Positions 23,731-33,864 of a stretch of DNA of 64,000 nucleotides are shown piece after piece. The stretch lies in contig NC_081835.1 of assembly GCF_030867095.1 (NCBI RefSeq), positions 40,717,892-40,781,891 of the forward strand, given 5' to 3'. Position numbers and translations under genes: made by a program. The notes under the pieces are model-generated. The model saw nothing but the letters and a program-made list of their open reading frames with translations. It searched no databases and was not told the DNA's origin. The DNA comes from Alligator mississippiensis (taxonomy: Eukaryota > Chordata > Crocodylia > Alligatoridae). The first letter of the stretch is position 1; every line of letters begins with the position of its first letter.

Positions 23731-24185
23731 GGTAATGGGAAATTAGGACTGGAAGGGACCTTATGAGGTCATCAAGTCCAACCCCCTTTTCAAGGCAGTC
23801 ATCCCTGACTAAACCATCCCAGCTAAGTGCCTGTCCAGATGCTCTTGAAAACTTCCAGGGATGGAGATTCCAGTTTTTCTAGGTAGCCTGTTCCAATGTT
23901 TGACCACACACACAGTCAGAAAATTCCTACTAACCTCCAATCCAAATTTCCCCTGCTGAAGCTTGAAGCCATTGCTCCTAGTCCTGTCCCCTACAGCCAC
24001 CGAGAAAAGCTCATCATCATCATCCTCTCTGTAATCACCCTTCAGTTATTTAAAGACTGTTATCAAATCCTTCCTCCATCTTCTCTTCTTCAGACTAAAT
24101 AGCCCTAGCTCTTTCAGCTTTTCCTAAGCCTTGGTTCCCAAGTCCATAATCATTTTTGTTGCTCTGCACTCCCCCTTGGACTCCC
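23731..24185 (-). mobile_element. CR1 LINE 3' end
   Basis: The plus strand opens with the complement of the CR1 3' tail (ggactggaagggaccttatg followed by aggtcatcaagtcc). The minus strand then encodes FKLQQGKFGLEVSRNFLTV and HWNRLPRKTG from the ORF2 C-terminus. It is more eroded than the copy at 12931. Confidence 0.88.
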
Positions 24186-24990
24186 TGAACATAGCACAGA
24201 AAATCTGTGTCCTGTGTGCCCACTCTATTCTTGTCTCTCTTATAGAGCAAGATTTGCCTCTCCACAGGGCAGTGCAAGCCCAGAAAAAGTGGCTCAGAGC
24301 TTAGAGGTGTTTCTTTCTTGGCCTGAGCCCATTGTCTAGTTACTGGCCAGTGCAGCCAGTTTCTTGCTGCAGAGAAAGGATTTATTTCTGAACCTCTCAA
24401 ATGAATTTCCTGCTCTCAACTCTGTGCTGCTTGAGCTGGAGAAGTGCCTCTCCCCTAACAGAGTGCCTGCTGTGCTGTGCTATGCTGTGCTATGTGTGGT
24501 TACCCAACAGTTTATGGCATTGCTGCTGCTGGTTTGACCAGTGTAAGTGCTGGTGGGTGGGTAGTTGGGAAAGGCTGTGCATGTTCAGCTGCCTGCAGGT
24601 GCTTCACCCTGTTGAGGGGTGCGAGTGCTGCAGAGAGGTCTAAAACTTAGCAGGGGATAAGTCTCACTGACAGGTGCTTGTTTTGTCAGGGAGAAAGAAG
24701 TCAGGGGAGCAGGACCAATGGCAGAACTCTCTGTTAATACAATTTCAGCCACCCTCAGGTTAGCAATTGGCAGGGTCAAAGCCTTCTAGAATGATGCTAA
24801 GCCCAGTGATTGAGATACTGGCTAGCTGGACCCAGGCACTAATACAGAGGGCATCCACTGTTTGGTGGGTGACCTCCAACCACTGGGTGAGCAAGCTGAT
24901 GAGCACAAATGTTTGACACTGACATAGCATGTGTGCAGGACTGGAAAAGAGGAGCAAGGTATGTATGTTGGACTCTTCTGAGGCTGAAGG

Positions 24991-25348
24991 AGGATTGCTG
25001 GAGATTGAGGCCACTGACAGACTTGGCGGGGGGAATGTGCATTACCAGAAGAGGAACCGCTTCAGTTTGACCCAACTCTCCAGCGTCTATATAGATCATG
25101 CGCTTCATCAACTTTTTGGTATTTTATCTAATAGCTGATTGAATCAGCTATTAGATAGAAGTGCCAAAAAGCCCTGCTGAAGCACACAATCTATACAGAT
25201 GCTGGGTGAACTGAGTCAAACAAACTGAGGCGGTTCCTCTTCTGGGCATGTGCTGTACTCGGTGCAGGAGCATGCTGAGCTGAAAGTAAAATGTTGTTTT
25301 GGGGTTTTTTCCCATATCTGTCAGTGGCCTGAAGAAGGATTGCTGGAG
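24991..25348. mobile_element. Foldback element with 13-bp flanking direct repeats
   Basis: A large imperfect palindrome (25004-25335) is centred on 25141, where 14-base perfect arms (tctaatagctgatt) face each other across one base. The outer ends read gaggccactgacag and its complement ctgtcagtggcct. Further matching arms include cagaagaggaaccgc and gcggttcctcttctg; the right arm has about 60 extra bases. The palindrome is bracketed by identical direct repeats aggattgctggag at 24991-25003 and 25336-25348. Long inverted repeats plus a 9-13 base duplication resemble Mutator-like or foldback elements, but the class is not proven. Confidence 0.72.
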
Positions 25349-25579
25349 TAGGAAGAAGTGAGTGTGCTCCCACTGTTTGCCAGAGTCCATGTTGTCCACC
25401 ATGTAGAGCAGGACCTTGCATCTCCAGTCTCCTCATCCCTCCTGTGAGTTCTAAATACACTTCCATTCCCAGGGGCTTGGAAACACTGACAGGAGCTTCA
25501 GCCAGAGCCACCTCACCAGTCTGCTACTTTGGCTCTGTGTACATTAGAATCAAGCTGCCCTTCACATAATGCTGTAGAG

Positions 25580-26002
25580 CAGTGGTCACCAACCAATGGA
25601 TCTCAATCCACCATTAGATCTCAGAGCCTCTTGCAGTAGATCTCAGAGCCTCTTGGAGTCCATCCAAGATGGGTGGGGGGCTGAGTGCCCGCGTGTATGC
25701 ATGCATACGCCCCAGCCCAGCAGGTCAGTCCATGGGGGAGGGAAGGGGCAGGGGCTAGATCGAGTCCCCGTGGTGTGGGACAGGCAGGAGCAGGGGTAAG
25801 TTGAGTAGGGCCCCAGCTAGGTGGGACTTACCTGCATGCCCCCAAATAATATTTTTCTCCCTCTGCCTTGATCTGTGGGAAGGAAAGGGGGGGTGGGGCA
25901 GACTTACCTGCTGGGCAGGGGTTGGCAGTGGCACATGGTAGATCTTGGGTTTCTTTTAAATGCCAAAAGTGATCTCCTGCTTAAAAAGGTTGGAGACCAC
26001 TG
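25580..26002. mobile_element. 423-bp hAT MITE with perfect 8-bp target duplication
   Basis: Terminal inverted repeats cagtggtcaccaacc and ggttggagaccactg match at 14 of 15 bases. Identical 8-base duplications ctgtagag flank it (25572-25579 and 26003-26010). The interior carries a short tandem duplication of agatctcagagcctcttg and no transposase. The perfect duplication argues for a fairly young insertion. Confidence 0.92.
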
Positions 26003-26010
26003 CTGTAGAG

Positions 26011-28224
26011 GCACAAGCCAGAGTTAGCTGGGAGGGCTCAGCTCTTTTGCAAACTGTGCCTGACTATGGAGTCTCTTGGCAGGGGCATTCAGCTTCCCAG
26101 ACAGCTTGATATCCTGTACCATTGCATGCAGCATCTGAACAGTGCTCTGCAGACCTTAATTAGGAAAAGACTGCTTCCTACTCTGGATCAACCCTATTGT
26201 TGTTTTCCTGCCCCTCATCCTACTACTTTGGAGCTCTGTCCTGCTGGTTATATGTGCTAACATGATGCTCCTACAAGAGGTTAAGTGTCTAATAGCTCTG
26301 GCTTTGCAAATTTCAGCCCCAATCACTGAAGTACTCCTCTTTCATTGTGATCTTAATGTAGACATTGAGCCAAATACCGAGGTGGTTGCAAGGAGTTGGT
26401 GACCTGACCACCTGTGCTGGGGTCGACACAAACATAAAGTTCCTCCAATGTGTTCCTGTTCCATAGGGCAGCAGAGGAGGGAGGGGAGAGGGTTTCTTGA
26501 AGATAGCACTTGAGAACAGACTGGATAGGCACTGCCCCATGTCCCATACAAGGGCAGAGAAACACGCAGGCGAACTTGAGTTTAGAAAAGAAAATATTTT
26601 TTTAATCCAAATGTAACAAGAGAATTCATGGCGGATAGGAATGGATTAGTCACAATTATCAGTACACTTATTAGATTACTGCTGAAAGAGCCAGCTCCCC
26701 AGTGTGCCCTAGCAGCAGATCTGCCCTTCTCAAGGAGAAGCAGGCAAGAGAGATGGCACACTTAGGAACTGATGGTCCTTAGTTACTTGGGGAAACTCTC
26801 AGCAATGTGGGTTTGGGTCATAATTGTTGCGCTATACACAGCTATCGAGTACATTCCTGAAATATACTACTTGCAGGCTACTTGTGTGCATCGGAGGAGA
26901 CAAATAAGGTATTGTTTATGTGGCTAAATGACTTTGTCTAACGAATATCTCACTGACATCCCCCTTACAAACACACAGATGGGAGGCATTACTTATCTAA
27001 ACTTGTGCATGCCTGCTTAAAGGGGATAGCAGTGAGCTAATTTGTTCACAGTAGACATCATCACCATATACCCAGGAGAGAATTGTCCTTGCTGTCCACA
27101 GGAGCCCTAGCTTCCCATGCACAAGACTGCATCACCTCTGCTGTTGGGAATGGAGCTTGCTGCTCTCACAACTCTCTCACTCCCTCCCCCTGCCCTTCCA
27201 CGTAACAAGCCAACATCATTTGTGCTGTCCAGAGGTAGCAGAATTTTAGCATAGCAGTGTGGATACCTACTGTTGGGGACAAATGTATCTAGGAAAGAAG
27301 CCCAGTGGGCTAGGCCAAATGAATGACATGCATGGCTTTGTAATTAAAGCTGTTTGTTAACATATTTTAAGCACTAGGATCTAGAGGATAGTGTTTGGCA
27401 CTTATCCTACTGTCCGTGCACATGCAAAGGGCAGGTTTGTCTTTCTCAAGAACAGTGCTTTTCCAGCAGTGTGTAGTCCAGTAAGTCCAGGGGTCAGCCA
27501 GGAATAGATGGTTCTTTCATGTTTTTCTATGCCCAGTATTAGAGGGAAAAACAGGCTGTGCAGGGAAAAGGAGAAGGATTAGGGTTGAATCAGGTGGAAG
27601 AGTTGGCTAGTTAATGTCATTGCTGCAATTCTCTGTAGCAGTAAATTCACAGGGCTACTAGCTAGCTGGCATGTTAACCTCCTGAAGGTCAGTTTCAATG
27701 CTAGCCAGAAAAGGCAGGAGTTCCCTGACAGGTTTCTCTTGACATATTAATGGTCACTAGAAGAAACCATCTCTGTTCCATTGCCAGAAATTTAGTGGAG
27801 CACGGGATACTCTTTACTGTCATGTGCGTCTGTCACAGAACAGGCTGCAGTCAGCTGAGATTCTTCAAAAAGTATTTAATCAAATAAAACCTAGATCTGT
27901 ACTGAAAATGACTTGGTTCAGTTCAAACAGTGATTTGAGACATGGGCCATCAGACTGCAGTCACAGATTGAGCAGATCTCAGAAGATCATCTTGGCCTTC
28001 TGTTTAAGAATGTGGTGATTCTTAGATGTAGCTGAAGTTTGAAGATGCACCACAGTCCATCCTTGGATAATAACTGAAGAAAGCTGGGCTCTTCTGGGTG
28101 GGAGACCCCAACACTACATTGTGCCCCTTCTGCTTGCAGTGGGGACCACTACTGATGCCCCAAATTTCCATATCCTGCAAAACTGCCACCCATCTCTGCT
28201 TCCAGGCCTCCTACCTCCTATGAC
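26011..28224. other. Intergenic or intronic sequence, nothing assigned
   Basis: This stretch lies downstream of AMIGO3 on its strand and may include 3' UTR beyond the hAT insertion, but no convincing minus-strand polyadenylation signal was picked out. No other gene or repeat could be supported. Confidence 0.4.
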
Positions 28225-28669
28225 TAGGGACATACTGAAATCACGATACCATAGATTTTGCAGATTTGCAAAATCTGGCTTTGCCCATGGAGGTGGGCAA
28301 AGCATGCAAAATCTGCAAGGGGGAAAAAAAGAATATTTATGAAAAATAAGTAAGGGGAGAGGGGACTGCCCATCAAAGGGCTGCTAGCATGATATGGCTG
28401 CCTCTCCCCCGCCCCCTGCCAGTGATTGGCTGTGAAGTCTGCCTGTTATGTGGCCCCGCCCCTCTTCACCAATCAGCAGCAAGGTGGGGTAGGGTTGTAT
28501 GATGGACAGCCCTCACAGCCAACCAGTGGCAAGGGGCAGGGCCATTAGGAGCCCTCGGCCAATCAGAAGTGTTGGGGAGCCACTGCACTCCACCTGTGAA
28601 GTGGCTGCGGGGTCCCACATTCTGCCTGTCAAATCGGTGGGCAGCGGCATCAAATCCAGTAGGTCCCTA
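28225..28669. mobile_element. 445-bp hAT MITE inserted at the AMIGO3 stop codon
   Basis: Terminal inverted repeats tagggacatactg and cagtaggtcccta match at 12 of 13 bases. Identical 8-base duplications cctatgac lie at 28217-28224 and 28670-28677. The right duplication covers the last codons and the TAG of AMIGO3 (stop at 28671-28673, minus strand), so everything downstream of the stop begins with transposon sequence. A partial relative is at 14449. Confidence 0.93.
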
Positions 28670-28670
28670 C

Positions 28671-30197
28671 CTATGACATGATGGGGGTGTCCGAGAAGAT
28701 AGAACCAATGGATTCAGAGTCTGACTTGAGCTGCGGGATTTTGGGGTTCTTGGTATCTGGGAAATCTTCGCTGACTGCCAGTTGGATCTTGCCATTTTGT
28801 ACCTCCTTGATGGGCTCTAAGAACACCACGTGCTTGTGGGTGCTGATCTTGCGGCTGGGTCCCTCTGTGGCTGGTGGTGTGGTGCTCAGAATTGAGGACT
28901 GAGCACTGCATTCCTGGGGAGGACTCAGGGTAGCAGACCTTCTGCAGCATCTGAAGCAGCAGCATGGAGTGAGGTACAGGTACATGAAAACTAGCACCAG
29001 GCTGACTACACACCCCAGGAGGGTGGTGAGGCCTGTATTGAAGGATTCCCCATCCAGCTTAGGGTAGTGAACTGTTACATTGACCTCATGGGATTTGTTG
29101 AGGTTGTAGTGCTTGCTTATAGCTATGCATATATATACCCCAGAATGCCATGGCTTGGCTGCTATGATCTTTAAACTCCCATTGTGGTAAACTTCAAGGG
29201 TACGATTACTGTTCCCAGGGTGTGTGATGGGTTCATGGTGAGGTGAGATCCACATGTAGGTGGCAGAGGGGTCATGCACACTTGTGTTACAGTCCATCAG
29301 CAGGGGCTTTTCCACAAGCACTCTGAGATTCACCTCTGGTGCACCAAGATATCCTTTTCTCAAGGAACAGTTCTCAAAAATTGTGCTGTACTTGAGGAAT
29401 CTAACTAAGGACCGGGCCACATTGTCAAAGGCCCTGCATGTGTGCTCCTCGAGGAAGTCCTGCACGGAGCTGAAGCCTCGTTGCTTCCATTGCTGGAACA
29501 TCTGATAGAGTGCACAGTCACACTTCACTGGGTTGTTGTGGAGATACAAGCCATTTTTAATGGACACGGGCAAAGCCATAATCTCATCAATGGGAATGCT
29601 GCTCAGATTATTGGAGGAGAGGTCCAGTGTCCTGAGTTTGGGGTGACTGAATCCTTGCATGGATTGAAAGGGGAACTTGGTTAAGTTGTTCCAGCTCAAG
29701 TAGAGCTTCTGCAAGCTGCTTAGCCTGGCAAAGGCTTTTTCATCTACCCGTATGATCCAGTTGTCATAAATTAGAAGCTCTTCCAGGTTTACCAACACAT
29801 CAAAGTAATATCTCTCCACAGCATGCAAGTAATTGGAGGATATGTCCAGGTGTCTCAAGTAAGTGGCATTGTGGAAGGTCTTTGGAAAAAGGTCTTTAAT
29901 CTGGTTGTGACTGATGCGGAGGGCCTGGAGCCGTGGCAGGGAAGCCAGCCAGTGATCATGAAGCTGGAAGAGGACATTGTGGCTGAGATCCAAGGTGGTT
30001 GCTGTGGGAGGCAGTGTTAGAGGTACCTGCTGGAGATTCTGCCTAGTACAGCTCAAGAGATCGGAGGTGCAGATGCAGACACTGGGGCATCTAGGGGGTG
30101 GGGGTGAAGTACTTATCATGATGCCTTGAACACATAGTTCTAAGACCATCAGCAGCTTTCCTAGATGTTTCCAGAGAGAATAATACCGTGTAGTCAT
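28671..30197 (-). CDS. AMIGO3: AMIGO3, LRR/Ig adhesion receptor, single coding exon
   Basis: A type I membrane protein of 508 residues. AMIGO proteins mediate homophilic and heterophilic adhesion at the neuronal surface; AMIGO3 is also known as a LINGO1-associated co-receptor. In order: a hydrophobic signal region (about 12-29); an LRR N-cap (CPSVCICTSDLLSC, 37-50); about six leucine-rich repeats (65-220); the LRR C-cap (NNPVKCDC at 221-228, Cys254 and Cys277); one Ig-like C2 domain (Cys303 to Cys357, with GVYIC); a transmembrane helix (389-409); a Cys-rich juxtamembrane run; and an acidic tail ending SIGSIFSDTPIMS. A single intact coding exon fits the family. The choice of AMIGO3 over AMIGO1/2 rests mainly on synteny with RNF123 and GMPPB. 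It lies antisense to RNF123, probably within an intron. Any 5' UTR exon was not identified. Confidence 0.96.
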   Translation of the reverse strand: MTTRYYSLWKHLGKLLMVLELCVQGIMISTSPPPPRCPSVCICTSDLLSCTRQNLQQVPLTLPPTATTLDLSHNVLFQLHDHWLASLPRLQALRISHNQIKDLFPKTFHNATYLRHLDISSNYLHAVERYYFDVLVNLEELLIYDNWIIRVDEKAFARLSSLQKLYLSWNNLTKFPFQSMQGFSHPKLRTLDLSSNNLSSIPIDEIMALPVSIKNGLYLHNNPVKCDCALYQMFQQWKQRGFSSVQDFLEEHTCRAFDNVARSLVRFLKYSTIFENCSLRKGYLGAPEVNLRVLVEKPLLMDCNTSVHDPSATYMWISPHHEPITHPGNSNRTLEVYHNGSLKIIAAKPWHSGVYICIAISKHYNLNKSHEVNVTVHYPKLDGESFNTGLTTLLGCVVSLVLVFMYLYLTPCCCFRCCRRSATLSPPQECSAQSSILSTTPPATEGPSRKISTHKHVVFLEPIKEVQNGKIQLAVSEDFPDTKNPKIPQLKSDSESIGSIFSDTPIMS

Positions 30198-32850
30198 TGT
30201 GTGAGAGAAGGAACCTCCCTATGCATCCGGTACTTTGGAGTTTGGCTATCACTGAGCTAAGAGAAGGTCAAAAGGAGTCTTTCCAGTATTAGAAGGACTG
30301 GTAACTCAACATTACTCCCTGCCAGGTGCCAAGTACCCACTGCTAGTAGCAGGGCGTTTTCAGAAGCTGCTCCACGCCAAGCAGAATCTGTAAGTTAGTT
30401 CAGGATAATCAGGCAGGAAACAAATCCTAGCAGAGGGTCTGAGGTTTAGAAAGAGTTAAAAAAACAAAAAACAAAACATAGCTCTGTCTAGCTTTTCAGT
30501 GACTTAAGCAGTACTGTACTGTACCTGAGATCCAGTTGTTCCTGTGACTCCTGGCAATAGTGTGCAGAGTGGCAGATGCATTCTGGTGTCTGGCATCAGT
30601 GTAGCTCTGGTATGTCTGTTTCTCTGAACTGAGATCCAGACAGTAGTTTGAAGACCATGCTCCTGCTCTCTGAAGATAGTGTCTGATTCCTGCTTCTGAG
30701 TGCTGGGTGTACTTGTAGCCCAAAGTGCTCAGCTCATGACTGCGACAGTACCATTCCAATGCATCAGTCTCACAGGAAGCTCCAGATAGTAGCCCAACTC
30801 TAGTACCCTGTAGTCTAAGTACAGAGAAGTGAGAGAGGGTCAGCGATGCCCAAAGGGAAGCTTTTGCCTTTGCAGTGTCATTTCCAGAGTGCAGCACACA
30901 GACCCATTCCTTCACCCATGTCTCATCTCCCAGTGCGCTTGTGTGCAAACACTTCCCCTTTCCTCCTGCCTCTATTTACAAGCTGCCTGTAAGCACTGAA
31001 GGCAGAGCCTTGTGGGTCAGGAGCAATCTGATTGGTCAGTGAAACAGGGAGTGGTGTACTGTAGAAGGACCCTACAAAGGAAATTTTTGAATGGCATGTT
31101 GTTTTGTGGTTGTGCCACTAGTGGGCAGAGTGACCCCACATAGCCATGCACAGGGGACTTGGCTCCTGAGCCTTCACAGTAATTGCAGCATTCTGTTTCA
31201 CCACACATTTCCAAGGTGAAAGCAGAAAGAAGGCTTAGGGCAATCCTGCTGCTTCCCCTTGGGCCCTGTGGTTAGAATCCAGTTACAGCCTTTCCTGGTG
31301 AATAATGCTTGGTATTTATCAGCCTTTGTGTCAGATCTCTTCCCAGGATTCTCTGCCCTAGAAACTTCATAATCTAATGCTTGGGAGAGTACAAGGGAGG
31401 CTAAGATGAGGGAAGGATTTGCCCAAAGCCCCACAGCATGACAGCTTCAAGACTGTGAACATGGACCCAGAGATCCAGGTGCCACGTCCATGGCTTGGCC
31501 TTTGCCCTGAGAGGGGAAGGCATCCTCTCCATTTCGGAGTTTTACAGTGACTTGCCCAAGTTGGATATAACCTCTGGGGGACATTGGCCCTGTAGTTAGT
31601 TCTTTAGCCTTAGTTGCCCTCTCTTGGGAAGTGTAGGAGCCAGGCAGAGCTGAGGTGTGTGTATTTCCTTTGGTGTCTAGCACCAACATAGTCTCAATGT
31701 GGTGCATGGGATTCAGGTCTTCATTCCCTTGATTGTTCACAGGCAGCTTTGGACAGTCCTTTCTGTGTTGCGAGTGCCAGGGAATGCCATAACAGGGCAG
31801 GAAAAGTTATTGGCTTGGGGCCTGTATGGCTCCATGAAACTGGACAGGAGCAGCCAGGATTTCCCTCTTCACTATTCCACACGGATGCCAGGGCAAGGGA
31901 ACAGATGAGACTGTCCTCATTCATGTCAGTGTCTCTCCTGCAGTGCTGTTGGGGCACTCCAGAGCCACATGCAAATCCTACAGAAGCTGCTTTCCAGCTG
32001 CCTCTGAGGGCTTTGTTCCTTTGAACTGGGTAGAAGGCTGGTGACTTATTCATCTGATCAACTGCCTGTTCTCTTCCCATCAGCTACATTGATCCATCTG
32101 CCTCCATCCAGGGTACTTTCCTTCTAGGCTTTCTGCTTCCAGTTTTATCTAAGGGTAAGGCAATGACAAGAGGGGCTTGTTGTTCAGGGCTCACATTTTG
32201 CGCACCGACTTGGTTGGGGCCTTTTAATTTTTTGAGCTTGCATCCCACTCTGGTCAGTCACTGTGGGTCTCACTTCCTGTACTGCTGTTTCCCACATTTG
32301 GAATTGGCAGGAGGACTTGTCTACCACCCCTGTGTGCTTCAGCCATCAGGGCTTCCCTCAGGTTATGCTGCCAAGTCAGCACTGTGACCATGCTGCTAGC
32401 CCCAGGGGCAGCTCCAGTCTCTGATAAGAAAGCAAAAGGAACAGTGGGACACTTAGGGCAGGTTTGTTTGGGTTTTAACCAGGGGAGCATATGGTATTCA
32501 GCTTCTGTGGATTTCCTGCTGGTGATGGTCACCAGCCATGCATATGGGGTGTTAGCTGGGGCTGGGGCAGGGATGGCAATGCAGTGAAGGATGTGCAGCA
32601 GTGCCATTAGCCAAAGGATTGGGCTACTTTATTGAAGGGAAGTGGAAATCAGAGCTGGGTAATTGGTTTCCATTAGGGCAGCAAATGTCTAATTCTGCTG
32701 CTGTAGCTGCTGTGTACAGATGACTGTTAACTGTCTGCTCCCCAGTGAGAGGGCAGCCTTTATGCTTGGCTCCATGTGTCATGGAGTGCTGTGCAGTGAA
32801 TGAAGCTCTGTAGAGCAGTCTATCTGGAGGAGACTCTGGTCTCCTAGTTA
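30198..32850. other. Sequence upstream of AMIGO3, nothing assigned
   Basis: It must contain the AMIGO3 promoter or 5' UTR exon(s), but none could be placed. A 150-codon minus-strand frame at 30496-30948 has no recognisable motif. No repeat with clear ends was seen. Confidence 0.4.
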
Positions 32851-33549
32851 CTAGTTCTGCCAGAGGGATGGAGACCTGCCCTGATAACCCATCCCCCATC
32901 CCAGTTCCTGATAAGCCTCCTTTCTGGGGACCCCCTCATGCAACTGGCACAGCCCTTCCCCATCTGAATCTTCTGGTCTGCAAGGTCCCCTGGGCGTTGG
33001 ACCTGAGCCCGTATCTGCATAAGAGCGCTCATAGGGAAGGAAGCAGAACTGCAAGTGGTCCGCCCACAGCTGGCAGGCATGTGCATCCAGTGTCATCGTG
33101 TCTCTGAGTGGTGGCTCTCCTGTCATCAAAAGACCAGGGGATAGATGTGGCACTGGCAGCGGGCTCTGCTGTTCATGCCCAGAGGGCTTTTCGGACATGG
33201 TTGAAAGTCCAGTCCAGCCTGTGGATTGATACAGGGACACAATGTTTTTAAGCGTATGAGACAGATCCCCTTTTGTCATGAAGGGAGGACACTGAGACAG
33301 GACTTCCATTCCTGGGGAGCTGAAGAGTCTCCTGGCTGGCTTCTGTTCAAATGGTGCTTTCGCAGGTGATGGTTGAGCTGCACAGACAGGTGTGGGGCCA
33401 GAGGTCTGTTCCTTTCCTAGGTCTATGGATCTAAGGAAATCCTGCTCCGTGTTACTAAGATGGAGGGACACCAGGTCCAGAGGAAAAGTTAACTGAAGGT
33501 TCGCAGCCCAAGGCAGATCCAGCACGCCTTGGGACAGGGCAGAAGGCTA
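32851..33549 (-). CDS. Candidate terminal exon of an unrecognised protein
   Basis: A minus-strand frame stays open for about 230 codons from a plausible splice acceptor (ttgtattctag ending at 33550) to a stop at 32851. It has no in-frame ATG start of its own, since the first candidate initiator is GTG, so it would have to be an internal or last exon. The product looks non-repetitive and probably disordered: Ser, Pro and Gln rich, with islands such as LVSLHLSNTEQDFLRSID and LSHTLKNIVSLYQSTGWTG. Just upstream, 33600-33860 has another open frame (KRSDVHCDRRDTTQDSS..., SAKMLQRLLPASDRN) that could be the preceding exon in a different phase, but no good donor was found. I do not recognise the family. 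It may be chance. Confidence 0.4.
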
Positions 33550-33864
33550 GAATACAAATCTGAATCTTGGCATGAAAGAAACAACTGAGGAAGGGGAAAG
33601 GATGGGAAGGGAAGGTGGTGGTGGGAGCAATCCAGTGAGCAGCTGCTTTTGGAGGCAGGAAGCATGGGTTTGTTCCTGTCAGAGGCAGGCAGTAGCCTTT
33701 GCAGCATCTTGGCTGACTTCTCACTGAATGGGTTGGTATCCTGTGTTCCATGCACAGTAATCCTGCAGCCACTCTTCTGATGCGAGCTGTCCTGGGTGGT
33801 GTCCCTCCTGTCACAATGGACATCACTTCGCTTATCCTCTCAAGTTGAACCACAGTGGGCAAGA

